Source: Hyphomicrobiales bacterium
GTDB taxonomy: Bacteria > Pseudomonadota > Alphaproteobacteria > Rhizobiales > Beijerinckiaceae
Reading direction: 5' to 3'
DNA length: 46,914 nt
Assembly (NCBI GenBank): GCA_900470095.1
Contig: UBZM01000048.1
Coordinates: 1-46,914, forward strand
Part shown: positions 15,536 through 23,954 of the stretch, piece after piece
Position numbering within the stretch: the first letter of the stretch is position 1
How the letters are laid out: every line of letters begins with the position of its first letter
The notes under the pieces: model-generated
What the model saw: only the letters and a program-made list of their open reading frames with translations
Database searches by the model: none
What the model was told of the DNA's origin: nothing
Position numbers and translations under genes: made by a program

Positions 15536-15958
15536 CTAGCCCTTGTCGCTGGCGTTCCGCGGCTCCGGCGCATCGAAGGGCGCACCCGCCTTCTTCCAGG
15601 CGCCGAACCCGCCGGCGATATGCGCCACCGGCTTCAGCCCCATCTCCTGCGCGGCCTGCGCGGCAAGCGCCGACCGCCAGCCGCCGGCGCAGAAGAAGAC
15701 AAACCGCTTGTCCGCCTGGAACACCGGCTTGGCATAGGGGCTTTCCGGATCGATCCAGAATTCGAGCATGCCGCGGGGGCAGTGGAAGGCACCCGGCATG
15801 CGCCCTTCCCGCTCCAGTTCGCGCGGATCGCGCAGATCGACGAAGACGACGTCGTCACGGCCGACCAGCGCATTCGCCTGCTCGACGGAGAGCGTCTCGA
15901 CCTTGGCCTCGGCTTCCGCCAGCAACGCCTTGTAGCCCTTGGTGATCAGTTGCGGCAT
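15536..15958 (-). CDS. Rhodanese-like sulfurtransferase
   Basis: A 140-residue single-domain rhodanese. The CH2A-like VFVDLRDPRELEREGRMPGAFHCPRG and the active loop CAGGWRS with the persulfide-forming Cys are intact. It moves sulfane sulfur to thiols or cyanide in vitro; in vivo roles vary. ATG 15958 with GGAGG six bases before it is chosen over the longer open frame. A 110-bp gap separates it from the divergent DUF599 gene, so the two may share a promoter region. A small membrane protein gene follows closely downstream. Confidence 0.9.
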   Translation of the reverse strand: MPQLITKGYKALLAEAEAKVETLSVEQANALVGRDDVVFVDLRDPRELEREGRMPGAFHCPRGMLEFWIDPESPYAKPVFQADKRFVFFCAGGWRSALAAQAAQEMGLKPVAHIAGGFGAWKKAGAPFDAPEPRNASDKG

Positions 15959-16068
15959 TGCCAGCCTCCATCTCGTCGGCGGCACCGTGGCTGCTCGTGC
16001 ACATCGCGTCAATCGCGGGCTTGCAGCGCCGCCATGCCGACAGCACTCTGGCCCAAGGGAGGCGATTC

Positions 16069-16758
16069 ATGGCCGGCTTCACGACGATCGATATGATCGC
16101 CTTCATCTTCTTCGTTGCCTCGTGGCTTGGCTATGGCCTGGCCGTGGAAAAGGGCCCGCATGCGGAGCGAAGCCTCAACGCGCGGATGAATCTCCGTCGC
16201 GCGCGCTGGATCCAGGAATCAGTAAGACGCGAAAACCGCATCATCGATACCCAGGTGATGAACGGACTTCAGAACGGCACCGCCTTCTTCGCCTCGACCT
16301 CCCTGATCGCGATCGGCGGCTCGCTCGCCCTGCTGCAATCCACCGACCGCGTCGTCGCGATCTTCGCCGACCTGCCCTTCACAGCGCCGACCTCGCGCGC
16401 GGCCTGGGAGATCAAGGTGATCGGGCTTGCCGTGATCTTCGCCCATGCGTTCTTCAAATTCGCCTGGAGCTACCGGCTCTTCAATTATTGCGCGATCCTT
16501 CTCGGCGCGATCCCGCCAAGGGAACGGGTGGACGAGCAGGAGACGAAGGAGGCCGTCCGCGAGACCATCGCGATGAACATCGCCGCCGGGCGGCATTTCA
16601 ACCGCGGCCAGCGCGCCTTCTTCTTTGCGCTCGCCTATCTCGGCTGGTTCATCGATCCTTGGCTGTTCCTTGCCGCAACGGCCGCCGTGCTGACAGTGAT
16701 GTGGCGTCGGCAGTTCGCTTCGGAATCCGCGCGAATCTTCACAAGTCCCGGTCACTGA
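16069..16758 (+). CDS. DUF599 family membrane protein
   Basis: A 229-residue integral membrane protein matching DUF599: starts with a helix (MIAFIFFVASWLGYGLAVE), then R-A-R-W-I-Q-E and RIIDTQVMNGLQNGTAFFASTSLIAIGG, a third helix IKVIGLAVIFAHAFFKFAWSYR with FNYCAILLGAIPP, and AGRHFNRGQRAFFFALAYLGWF near the end. These conserved Asn, Arg and aromatic positions define the family, whose function is unknown. ATG 16069 follows GGGAGG at 16058-16063. It is divergent from rhodanese. Confidence 0.85.
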   Translation: MAGFTTIDMIAFIFFVASWLGYGLAVEKGPHAERSLNARMNLRRARWIQESVRRENRIIDTQVMNGLQNGTAFFASTSLIAIGGSLALLQSTDRVVAIFADLPFTAPTSRAAWEIKVIGLAVIFAHAFFKFAWSYRLFNYCAILLGAIPPRERVDEQETKEAVRETIAMNIAAGRHFNRGQRAFFFALAYLGWFIDPWLFLAATAAVLTVMWRRQFASESARIFTSPGH

Positions 16759-16858
16759 TTCAAGCAGCCTCGCCGACGCGATTGCACTGGACACCGGCGG
16801 AAGCTCCGTGAGACCGTCAGAATTGGGGGCGAGCCGATCCGCGGATCAGGAGGCCACC

Positions 16859-17557
16859 ATGAGCAAGCAGACAGCAATTGTCCTGGTGCATGGTTTCTGG
16901 GGCAATGCCTCACACTGGAACAGGGTGATCCTCGAACTTTCCCGCAAGGGCTATACATCGCTCCACGCCGTCGAAATGCCGCTGACCTCGCTGGCCGATG
17001 ACGCCGAGCGCACCCGCAAGATGGTCGCGCAGCAGAAGGGCCCTGTGCTGCTGGTCGGGCACTCCTATGGTGGCGCAGTGATCACGGAAGCCGGAGATCT
17101 GCCCAATGTGGTAGGTCTCGTCTATATCGCGGCCTTTGCCCCAGATGCTGGCGAGAGCCCGGGCGGAATCACTCAGGAACACCCGCCAGAGGCGGCAGCG
17201 AACCTCTCTCCCGACAGCGACGGCTATCTCTGGGTCCTGCCCGATAAATTTCATGAGAGCTTCTGCCCCGACCTGACGCCCGAAGAGGGCTTCGTGATGG
17301 GTGTGACGCAGAAGGCCCCGCTTGCCAGCACCTTCGGCAACACCATCACCGCGCCAGCCTGGAAGAAGAAGCCATCCTGGTACCAGATCTCCGGTGAGGA
17401 CCGGATGATCGCGCCCGCGAACCAGGAGCGCATGTCAGCCCGCCTCAACGCGCGAAAGGTCATCACGCTCGCTGCCAGTCACGCCTCGCTCGCCTCCAAA
17501 CCTGCCGAAGTCGCGGCTCTGATCGACGAAGCAGCGAAGGCGACCGCACCGGCCTGA
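16859..17557 (+). CDS. Alpha/beta hydrolase (EstC-like)
   Basis: A 232-residue alpha/beta hydrolase. The oxyanion loop HGFWG follows strand 3 (TAIVLVHGFW), the nucleophile elbow is GHSYGG (Ser about residue 78), the acid is in ISGEDRMIAP and the histidine in LAASHASL. This short form without a cap domain resembles the EstC/salicylate esterase-like group. ATG 16859 with AGGAGG at 16848-16853 is chosen over a longer frame. It stands alone downstream of the DUF599 gene; substrate is unknown. It is followed by a DUF3253 gene on the same strand. Confidence 0.85.
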   Translation: MSKQTAIVLVHGFWGNASHWNRVILELSRKGYTSLHAVEMPLTSLADDAERTRKMVAQQKGPVLLVGHSYGGAVITEAGDLPNVVGLVYIAAFAPDAGESPGGITQEHPPEAAANLSPDSDGYLWVLPDKFHESFCPDLTPEEGFVMGVTQKAPLASTFGNTITAPAWKKKPSWYQISGEDRMIAPANQERMSARLNARKVITLAASHASLASKPAEVAALIDEAAKATAPA

Positions 17558-17687
17558 GCCCTTCGTCTCCACGCACTGCCGCGATGGGCTACCGCAGTGC
17601 CTTCGACACCACGAGGCCAGGCAAGCCGATCTCTCCGCCATGGCCTCGCCGCTTGACGAATCCTGCATCCCTGCCTCTCTGGGAGGC

Positions 17688-17954
17688 ATGACCGACCAAG
17701 TTGACGCCCTCGAAGCCGCCATACTCGACCTGCTCACGGAGGCAGGACCGGGTCGTACGATCAGCGCGATGGATGCCGCGCGCCGCGTCGGCGGCGACCA
17801 TCCCGATGGCTGGGGGCCGCTGATGCAGCCGATCCGGCGCATCGCCGTGCGGATGATGAAGGAAGGCCGCCTGGTCATTACCCGAAAGGGCCGCCCGGTG
17901 GATCCGGACGATTTCCGGGGCGTCTACCGCCTGTCCTTCCCGAGCAGCGAATAG
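17688..17954 (+). CDS. DUF3253 family protein
   Basis: An 88-residue protein of the DUF3253 family, which looks like a winged-helix: LEAAILDLLTEAGPGRTISAMDAARRVGG, then PLMQPIRRIAVRMMKEGRLVITRKGRPVDPDDFRG, the conserved strand-turn-strand. DNA binding is possible but unproven. The start is uncertain: ATG 17688 gives the usual N-terminus but its GGGAGG (17681-17686) is only one base away; ATG 17640 is the alternative and adds 16 residues without family similarity. It converges on the YdcF-type gene. Confidence 0.75.
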   Translation: MTDQVDALEAAILDLLTEAGPGRTISAMDAARRVGGDHPDGWGPLMQPIRRIAVRMMKEGRLVITRKGRPVDPDDFRGVYRLSFPSSE

Positions 17955-17982
17955 GCCCCAGCCACGCGCAGCCTCCGCGACG

Positions 17983-18771
17983 TCAGGGAGCGGGGAACAG
18001 CGCGTCCGTATAGCCGGCGGCGTAATAGGCAACGAGACCAGCCCATTCCTTGAAGGCAAGCTCTGCGATGTCGAGGCCGCGGGACGCCTCGCGGTAGGGC
18101 CGGAAGAAATCGGCCGGTTCATTGCCCGAGAGATAGTCGACCGGGAACGCCTCCACCGCGAAACCGGCCTTGCGGAAGACGCCCATCGCGCGCGGCATGT
18201 GCCAGGCCGAAGTCAGGAGCAGCCAGCGCTCGCCGGGCTTCGGCATCACGAGGTCACGGGTGAAGATCGCGTTCTCGCGGGTATTGCGCGACCTGTCCTC
18301 GAGCACCACCCGCTCGGGCGGCAGGCCCAGTGCCTCGAACAGCAGCCTGGCGCCATCGGCCTCCGTCCTGATCACAGGCGAGAGCAGATTGGCGCCACCA
18401 CCGGTGAAGGCGATCTTCGCCTCCGGATTCAGCCTGGCGAGCTCGACCGCCTTGGTCATGCGGGCACCGGCATGGTTCAGCACGATGTCGCCGCGCGCGA
18501 CGCCGATTGCGCCGCCCAGCACGATGACGCCGGTAACCGGCCCCTTGGCGGCCTCCTGCTGGGGAAAGCGGTTCTCCAGCGGCCGCACGATGATGCGCGG
18601 CAGCGGACTGAAGGACAGCACCAGGATGCCGAGCATAGCCAATCCGCCGAGCCAGCGCGCGGAACGCGCAAAGCGGGTGAAGGCCAGCAGTGCTGCCAAG
18701 GCCGCCAGCAGGATCAGCAGATTCACCGGCGAGAACAGGAACCAGATGATCTTGGACAAGACGAAAAACAT
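17983..18771 (-). CDS. YdcF/ElyC (DUF218) family envelope protein
   Basis: A 262-residue protein with two N-terminal membrane helices (about residues 7-30 and 40-58) and a DUF218 domain: GVIVLGGAIGVARGD, TGGGANLLSP, VVLEDRSRNTRENA and LLLTSAWHMPRAMGVFRKAGF. ElyC and SanA of E. coli share this fold and influence cell envelope integrity and lipid carrier recycling. The family-typical acidic and His residues (ExxSxxTxEN, HxxRa) are present. A copy of the palindromic repeat lies in front of it. Confidence 0.85.
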   Translation of the reverse strand: MFFVLSKIIWFLFSPVNLLILLAALAALLAFTRFARSARWLGGLAMLGILVLSFSPLPRIIVRPLENRFPQQEAAKGPVTGVIVLGGAIGVARGDIVLNHAGARMTKAVELARLNPEAKIAFTGGGANLLSPVIRTEADGARLLFEALGLPPERVVLEDRSRNTRENAIFTRDLVMPKPGERWLLLTSAWHMPRAMGVFRKAGFAVEAFPVDYLSGNEPADFFRPYREASRGLDIAELAFKEWAGLVAYYAAGYTDALFPAP

Positions 18772-18803
18772 CGACGGACTCCGGAACGCACCGGCTGTCT
18801 AAA

Positions 18804-18901
18804 GCATCGGCCCGAAAGGTAGATTGCGGTTTTCGGGACAGCCGATGCAAACACAGCAGGCTAGATCATTGCACCGGATGCGCTATCCGGTCCCATGGTC
18901 T
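18804..18901 (+). repeat. Bipartite palindromic intergenic repeat, copy C
   Basis: Module 1 GCATCGGCCCGAAAGGTAG to TTCGGGACAGCCGATGC, linker AAACACAGCAGGCT, module 2 GATCATTGCACCGGATGCGCTATCCGGTCCCATGGTCT. It lies in the intergenic space between the YdcF-type gene and the LprI-like gene and shares the same two-module plan as copies A and B. Confidence 0.85.
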
Positions 18902-18943
18902 AGCCGATGAAGAGACGACGCTGCATTAACGACGCAACGACGC

Positions 18944-19474
18944 TCAACGGATGATGCTGGGTGGATTGGAGGGGCGGCGCACCGGACTGCGCTGGCCGAC
19001 CATTCGCTCGAGCTCGAGCGAACGGCTGGCCACCTCGCGCAACATGCAGCCCGCCTGCATCCCTGCCACGCGGACAGATGGCTGCATGCTCCCGTAGAAC
19101 GCGCATTTCTGCGCGGCATAGCCTTCCCAGGTGACCTGAAGCGCGGCGAACTGGCCACGCGCCCCGCTGTCGGCGTTGCGCATCACCGCCAGACTCGCAA
19201 AAGTCAGGCGCTCGCGCCAGACCGCCTCTTCCCGCCTCGCGCAATCGGCTTCGGCAACGCGCCGATCGCCTGAAGCCGCCCGCACGCAAGTGACCGCCAC
19301 CGAACCGATGCAGGCACTGGCAGCGGTATCGCTCTGGCTCAGGCAGGACACCATCTGCATGCGATCGGCCGACAGCACCGGGCTCGAGGGAGGCGACTGC
19401 GACCAGGCGCTACCGGCGGCTATTGCCGCCAAGCCGAATGCAAGAATTCCGAAGCGGGTCATGGTCACCATCAT
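18944..19474 (-). CDS. Secreted LprI-like (DUF1311) protein
   Basis: A 176-residue protein with a Sec signal peptide (ILAFGLAAIAAGSAWSQ, cleavage near residue 26). The mature part has six cysteines and a W-E-x-Y-x-x-x-x-C-x-F-Y-G-x-M...C-M-L-R-E-V-x-x-R-x-L-E-L-E-R-M segment, which fits the lysozyme-inhibitor LprI/DUF1311 pattern. In known members this domain inhibits lysozyme or sits in other envelope proteins. With the first Met at 19474 and an alternative ATG at 19462, the exact start is not decided. Function as a lysozyme inhibitor is only an inference from the fold. Confidence 0.68.
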   Translation of the reverse strand: MMVTMTRFGILAFGLAAIAAGSAWSQSPPSSPVLSADRMQMVSCLSQSDTAASACIGSVAVTCVRAASGDRRVAEADCARREEAVWRERLTFASLAVMRNADSGARGQFAALQVTWEGYAAQKCAFYGSMQPSVRVAGMQAGCMLREVASRSLELERMVGQRSPVRRPSNPPSIIR

Positions 19475-19510
19475 GTCAAGCTCTGCAGGGACGGCAAGGC
19501 GGCGACACGC

Positions 19511-20131
19511 TCACGTGATCGGCAAAGGCAGCGCCGGCTTCGCAGCAGGCCGGGCCACCACTGTCTCGTACCAGCGCTGGACATTCGGCCGGGACGCACG
19601 CGACACCGGCATGTTGAGCCAGCGATGCGCGCCCGGCGCGACGGTGATATCCGCCATGCCAAAGCGCGAGCCCGCAAGGTAATCACGCGAAGCGAGATGG
19701 GCCTCGAGGATGTCCAGCTTCGCCTCGGTCTTGGCGATGGAGGCCTCGATCACAGCCATGTCGCGTTTTTCCGCCGGTGTCCTGATCAGACCGAGGAAGG
19801 CCGGAGCCATCGCCGGCTGCAGCTCGGCAATCATCCAGTCCATCCAGCGATCGGCCTCGGCGCGGCGCGAAGGATCCTCCTCCCAGATCCAGCCGGCCCC
19901 GTAGCGGGCCGCAAGATAGCGCACGATGCTGCCGGACTCCCAGATGCAGACTTCGCCGTCCTCCAGAACGGGGATCATGCCATTGGGGTTCTTGGCGAGA
20001 TAGGCCGGCTCACGGTTGCCCCCGAAGGCGCCGCCAAGATCGATCCGCTCGAAGCTCTGGCCAACCTCACCGGCCGCCCAGACGGCCTTCTGCACATTGA
20101 TGGAACTGATGCGTCCCCAGATCGTCAGCAT
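19511..20131 (-). CDS. Glutathione S-transferase family protein
   Basis: A 206-residue GST. The thioredoxin-fold N-terminus (LTIWGRISSINVQKAVWAAGE, with the Ser of the SSIN loop at the usual catalytic place) is followed by NPNGMIPVLED and ESGSIVRYLAARY, the glutathione-binding strand and Glu-Ser pair. The helical C-domain includes YLAGSRFGMADITVAP. It catalyses glutathione conjugation or related chemistry; the natural substrate cannot be told. Its ribosome site GGGGAG lies inside a hairpin directly before the ATG. It follows pccA with a 96-bp gap. Confidence 0.9.
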   Translation of the reverse strand: MLTIWGRISSINVQKAVWAAGEVGQSFERIDLGGAFGGNREPAYLAKNPNGMIPVLEDGEVCIWESGSIVRYLAARYGAGWIWEEDPSRRAEADRWMDWMIAELQPAMAPAFLGLIRTPAEKRDMAVIEASIAKTEAKLDILEAHLASRDYLAGSRFGMADITVAPGAHRWLNMPVSRASRPNVQRWYETVVARPAAKPALPLPIT

Positions 20132-20137
20132 GTAGAG

Positions 20138-20160
20138 CTCCCCGCCACCCTTTGGCGGGG
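20138..20160 (-). promoter_or_regulatory. Hairpin covering the GST ribosome-binding site
   Basis: On the mRNA, CCCCGCC pairs with GGCGGGG (20154-20160 and 20140-20146) around a 7-nt loop, and the 3' arm with the next AG makes the GGGGAG Shine-Dalgarno, six bases from AUG. The stem would hide the ribosome site until melted or read through. Confidence 0.5.
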
Positions 20161-20227
20161 CAGACTTTCCCGCCTGACGCCACGGAAAGCAAATCGTTCT
20201 ATCGGCACGCGGCCCGCCGCCTCAAGC

Positions 20228-22228
20228 TCAGGCAAATTCCATGATCACGGCATCGACCGCGAGCGAATCGCCCTCCTTGGCGAGGATCTTCGCGATGGTG
20301 ACGTCCTTCTCGGCACGCAGCACGTTCTCCATCTTCATCGCTTCGACCATGCAGAGCGCCTCGCCGGCCTTGACCTCCTGGCCGACCTTCACCGACACGG
20401 CCTTGACCAGCCCCGGCATCGGACAGAGCAGGAATTTTCCGGTATCGGCCGCAACCTTCTCCGGCATCAGTGCGGCAAGCTCGGCCTCGCGTGCCGTATA
20501 GACATGAGCGCTGGCATAGGCTCCGGCATGGCCAAGCGATACGCCGTTGAGGATCGCCCTCACCTGCGCCGCAATCGAGACACCATCGAGCGTGCCGCGC
20601 CAGACCGGTTCGCCCGGCCGCCAGTCGGAGGCGATCGCCAATGAGCGCTCGCCGAAGCTGACGAGGATCGTCTCGCCCTGCTCCGCAACGACACCCTCGA
20701 AGCGCTCGCCGCCGAGCGTCACGATGCGGGTGCGCTCGAACTCGACCTTGCGCCACCCCTCCATCTGGGCCGAGACATGTCGCTTGCGCTGGTTGAGACG
20801 GTGATCGCAGGCGATCGCAATCGCGGCCATGCGCAGCGCGATCTCTCCCTTCGGCTGCGGCAGGGAAAAGCCCTCCGGAAACTCCTCGGCGATGAAGCCC
20901 GTCGACAATTGTCCGGCGATCCAGCGCGGATGCTGCATCAACGCCGAGACGAACGGGATGTTGTGGCGGATGCCCTCGATGGCGAAACCGTCGAGAGCAC
21001 GGGCCTGCGCCTTGATCGCCGCCTCGCGCGTTGGCGCATGGGTCACGAGTTTTGCGATCATCGGGTCGTAATAGATCGAGATCTCGCCGCCTTCGAAGAC
21101 ACCCGTGTCATTGCGGACGGTCGCCTCGCCATCGGGTCCTTCGGCCGGTGGGCGATAGGTCACCAGCCGGCCCGTCGACGGCAGGAAATTGCGGGTCGGA
21201 TCCTCCGCATAGACGCGGGATTCGACAGCCCAGCCATTCAGTTTGACATCGGCCTGCGTCAGCCGGAGCCTTTCGCCATAGGCGACACGGATCATTTCCT
21301 CGACGAGGTCGATGCCGGTGATCATCTCAGTGACGGGATGCTCGACCTGGAGCCGGGTGTTCATTTCGAGGAAGAAGAAGGAGCGGTCCTGCCCCGCGAC
21401 GAACTCGACCGTGCCGGCCGAATCATAATTCACCGCCTTGGCCAGGGCCACCGCCTGCTCGCCCATCTTGCGCCGGGTCGCCTCGTCGAGCAGCGGCGAA
21501 GGCGCCTCCTCGACGACCTTCTGGTTGCGGCGCTGGATCGAGCACTCGCGCTCGCCGAGATAGATGACGTTGCCGTGCTTGTCGCCAAGCACCTGGATCT
21601 CGATATGGCGCGGATCGACGATGAACTTCTCGATGAAGACGCGATCGTCTCCGAACGAGGACGCCGCTTCCGATTTCGCCCGGGCAAAGCCCTCGGCGAC
21701 TTCACCGGCCGAATGGGCAATGCGCATGCCCTTGCCGCCGCCACCGGCCGAGGCCTTGATCATCACGGGATAACCGATCTCGTCGGCGATCTTCACGGCT
21801 TCGGTAGGATCTTCGATGATGCCGAGATGGCCAGGAACGGTCGAGACCTTGGCCGCTGCAGCCGCCTTCTTCGACTCGATCTTGTCGCCCATCGCGGCAA
21901 TCGCGCCGGGATTGGGGCCGATGAAGACGATACCCGCATCCTTGAGCGCCTGGGCGAAGGCCTCGCGCTCGGACAGGAAACCATAACCGGGATGGACGGC
22001 CTCTGCCCCCGTCGTCTTGCAGGCGGCGATGATCCTGTCGATCAGCAGATAGGATTCGGCAGCAGGCGCAGCGCCGACATGCACGGCCTCATCGGCCATC
22101 TCGACATGGAGCGCGTCGCGGTCGGCGTCCGAATAGACGGCGACGGTCTTGATGCCCATCCGCCGGGCGGTCTTGATGACACGGCAGGCGATCTCGCCAC
22201 GGTTCGCGATCAGAATCTTCGTGAACAT
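20228..22228 (-). CDS. pccA: Propionyl-CoA carboxylase alpha subunit (biotin carboxylase + BCCP)
   Basis: A 666-residue protein that carboxylates its own biotin with ATP and bicarbonate and delivers it to the PccB subunit, making methylmalonyl-CoA from propionyl-CoA. Order of domains: biotin carboxylase (1-450, with the ATP-grasp loop SAGGGGKGMR and ERECSIQRRNQK, and FFLEMNTRLQVEHPVTEMITG), a linking BT domain (about 480-570) and a C-terminal biotinyl domain with EAMKMEN (biotinylated Lys632). The first 10 codons of the longest frame are outside the family; ATG 22228 with GGGAG upstream is chosen. The sequence is PccA-like rather than MccA-like. The pccB partner is not in the window. Confidence 0.93.
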   Translation of the reverse strand: MFTKILIANRGEIACRVIKTARRMGIKTVAVYSDADRDALHVEMADEAVHVGAAPAAESYLLIDRIIAACKTTGAEAVHPGYGFLSEREAFAQALKDAGIVFIGPNPGAIAAMGDKIESKKAAAAAKVSTVPGHLGIIEDPTEAVKIADEIGYPVMIKASAGGGGKGMRIAHSAGEVAEGFARAKSEAASSFGDDRVFIEKFIVDPRHIEIQVLGDKHGNVIYLGERECSIQRRNQKVVEEAPSPLLDEATRRKMGEQAVALAKAVNYDSAGTVEFVAGQDRSFFFLEMNTRLQVEHPVTEMITGIDLVEEMIRVAYGERLRLTQADVKLNGWAVESRVYAEDPTRNFLPSTGRLVTYRPPAEGPDGEATVRNDTGVFEGGEISIYYDPMIAKLVTHAPTREAAIKAQARALDGFAIEGIRHNIPFVSALMQHPRWIAGQLSTGFIAEEFPEGFSLPQPKGEIALRMAAIAIACDHRLNQRKRHVSAQMEGWRKVEFERTRIVTLGGERFEGVVAEQGETILVSFGERSLAIASDWRPGEPVWRGTLDGVSIAAQVRAILNGVSLGHAGAYASAHVYTAREAELAALMPEKVAADTGKFLLCPMPGLVKAVSVKVGQEVKAGEALCMVEAMKMENVLRAEKDVTIAKILAKEGDSLAVDAVIMEFA

Positions 22229-22348
22229 GGGTGGCGTCTCCCGGCTGTCTGAAAACACTGTGACAGTCGGGGTTTATTGGAGGCCGCAGCCCGCGTCCAC
22301 TGATGCGAAAGTTCGGGAATGGGCGGCGGGCTGTGCGTGACCGCCTGA

Positions 22349-22786
22349 TCAGTTCGTCCGAAGAACGCGTTCGAGACGCTGGCCCGGCACCATGAATGTG
22401 CTTTTGCGCATGGCGAAGGCGATCAGCATCTCGTCGCAGCGATCCGCCTCCCGCACGATCTCGAAGGCAATGCGTCGCGCCGTCTCCGTCGGGCCGTCGC
22501 CGGCAGACAGCGTCGTCACCAGCCAATGCGCCTTCTCGCGGTCGATCACGCCTGTCGGGCGGCTTTCCCAGACAGCGAAATCGACGACCAGCGTGATCAG
22601 GTAATTGGCGAAGGACGCACTGGTTGCGACGACGGCGCGATCCAGCGCAATCAGAACATCGATGACATCGCGCGTCATCACGCTATCGACCAAGATTTCG
22701 CGCTGAAGCATCTTGGTGTCTTGATCGTCGATCGCGTGCTTTTCCATCACGCGATCGACGAATTCACGGAGCTCATGACCAATCAT
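22349..22786 (-). CDS. Conserved hypothetical protein
   Basis: A 145-residue soluble, mostly helical protein with no recognised domain. It starts MIGHELREFVDRVM and has evenly spaced acidic and basic residues, for example DDQDTKMLQREILVDSVMTRDVIDVLIALDRAVV, a hydrophobic segment ATSASFANYLITLVVDFAVWES, and ends with PGQRLERVLRTN. ATG 22786 with AGGAG upstream (GGCAGGAGTCGAACG) is preferred over the longer frame. It lies between pccA and a large gene-free stretch; it may be transcribed with pccA. No function can be assigned. Confidence 0.6.
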   Translation of the reverse strand: MIGHELREFVDRVMEKHAIDDQDTKMLQREILVDSVMTRDVIDVLIALDRAVVATSASFANYLITLVVDFAVWESRPTGVIDREKAHWLVTTLSAGDGPTETARRIAFEIVREADRCDEMLIAFAMRKSTFMVPGQRLERVLRTN

Positions 22787-23218
22787 CGTTCGACTCCTGC
22801 CCAGCTTTATTTTGCGCCGGTGCGTTCCTGTTGTGGGAACACCATGACGCGGCACCCGCCAGCAGGTGGTTAACGGCCAAATCTGAACTTCTGTTCAGGT
22901 TAAACGGTCCTGATCGGACGTGGTTGCGAGGATGTTACTGAAGTACCGCCCATGCATCGGGTCGCGGTCGAAATCCCGCACTGAATCGGATTCCGCTCGA
23001 CGGCACGTCGTCCTCCTCGCCGCGATGACCGGACTTAGGGGATCTCTCTTACGGAGAGGGCGTTTCGGCTGCGCTGTTTGCGGCGATTTCCAGTTCGACC
23101 GGGACATCGGTGCGGAGGAGCGAAACAGTGACATGGATCAGTTTTCGCGCCGATCCGTCGGCGCGAAAAGACTGTGGAACCCGATCGGAGCAGGAACTTC
23201 GCTGCGCCTTCGCTGTCC
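22787..23218. other. Gene-poor interval with two hairpins
   Basis: About 430 bp between the hypothetical gene and the HAD gene. It contains CTGAAC-TTCT-GTTCAG at 22883-22898 (a perfect 6-bp hairpin, in a TTAACGG/TTAAACGG context) and a perfect 12-bp hairpin at 23142-23169 (TTTTCGCGCCGA, TCCG loop, TCGGCGCGAAAA). A 79-codon frame on the minus strand (22895-23134) has weak third-position GC and no recognisable domain, so it is not called. Confidence 0.6.
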
Positions 23219-23899
23219 TCAGGTCCGCTCAGCCACCACGAGCCCGTCAATGATGTCCGTCAACTCGGCACAATCGGTGAGGACGTGGCGCGCGCCGAGC
23301 GCCTGCAGGGATGCCACAGGCTGGAAGCCCCAGGAGACGGCAACCGGCGTGACCCCGGCGGCAACCGCCATCTGGATATCGAAGGAACTGTCGCCGACCA
23401 TCAGGGTGCGTTCCGGCCGCGCGCCGGTTTCCCTCATCGCCTGCAGGATCATACCGGGATGGGGCTTGGACGGCGCATCATCGGCCGTCTGGATCGTCGC
23501 CATGTGCTGACGCCAGCCATAGCGCTCGACGATGTAGTCCGCGCCCCGACGGGACTTGCCGGTCGCGATGCCGAGCACCGTATCGGGCCGCGCAACCAGC
23601 GCGTCCAGCATAGCCGCAACGCCCGGGAAGAGCGGCTCGGCGAGGCTTGGATCGGCCTCGGCCTGCCGCCGCATGGCGCCGAATACCTCTCTGTAGGTTT
23701 CCGTCAGTTGGTCGTCGGGGCGTTCCAGCCCCGCCAGCTGCATCAGCGCAATATCCAGCGTCAGCCCGACGATGCCGAGCCCTGCCTCGCGGCCTGGATA
23801 GACCAGGCCGCAACGCTTGAAGGTCTCGACCTGGGCGCCGAGGATGATGGCGGCTGAATCGATCAGCGTGCCGTCGAGATCGAATATGACGAGGTTCAT
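23219..23899 (-). CDS. HAD-superfamily hydrolase (phosphoglycolate phosphatase-like)
   Basis: A 226-residue HAD hydrolase of subfamily IA. Motif I is FDLDGTLID (nucleophile Asp8 and Asp10), the cap domain lies between about 15 and 85, motif II is IATGKSRR, motif III is the Lys in SKPHPGMI, and motif IV is VGDSSFDIQMA with the two acid residues. The family includes Gph and related phosphatases; in this neighbourhood the gene normally follows rluC and may be a detoxifying phosphatase. A 55-bp gap to the PsiF gene upstream suggests joint transcription, possibly from the LexA-type promoter. Confidence 0.9.
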   Translation of the reverse strand: MNLVIFDLDGTLIDSAAIILGAQVETFKRCGLVYPGREAGLGIVGLTLDIALMQLAGLERPDDQLTETYREVFGAMRRQAEADPSLAEPLFPGVAAMLDALVARPDTVLGIATGKSRRGADYIVERYGWRQHMATIQTADDAPSKPHPGMILQAMRETGARPERTLMVGDSSFDIQMAVAAGVTPVAVSWGFQPVASLQALGARHVLTDCAELTDIIDGLVVAERT

Positions 23900-23954
23900 G
23901 CTGGCGCTTTATCGTGGATCACGACTGCGATCCACTGCGCCCGGCGCGACTCCG

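Noticed and set aside
22895..23134. 79-codon minus-strand frame in the gene-poor interval
   Set aside because: Third-position GC is low compared with neighbours and no recognisable motif; it may be real but cannot be supported.
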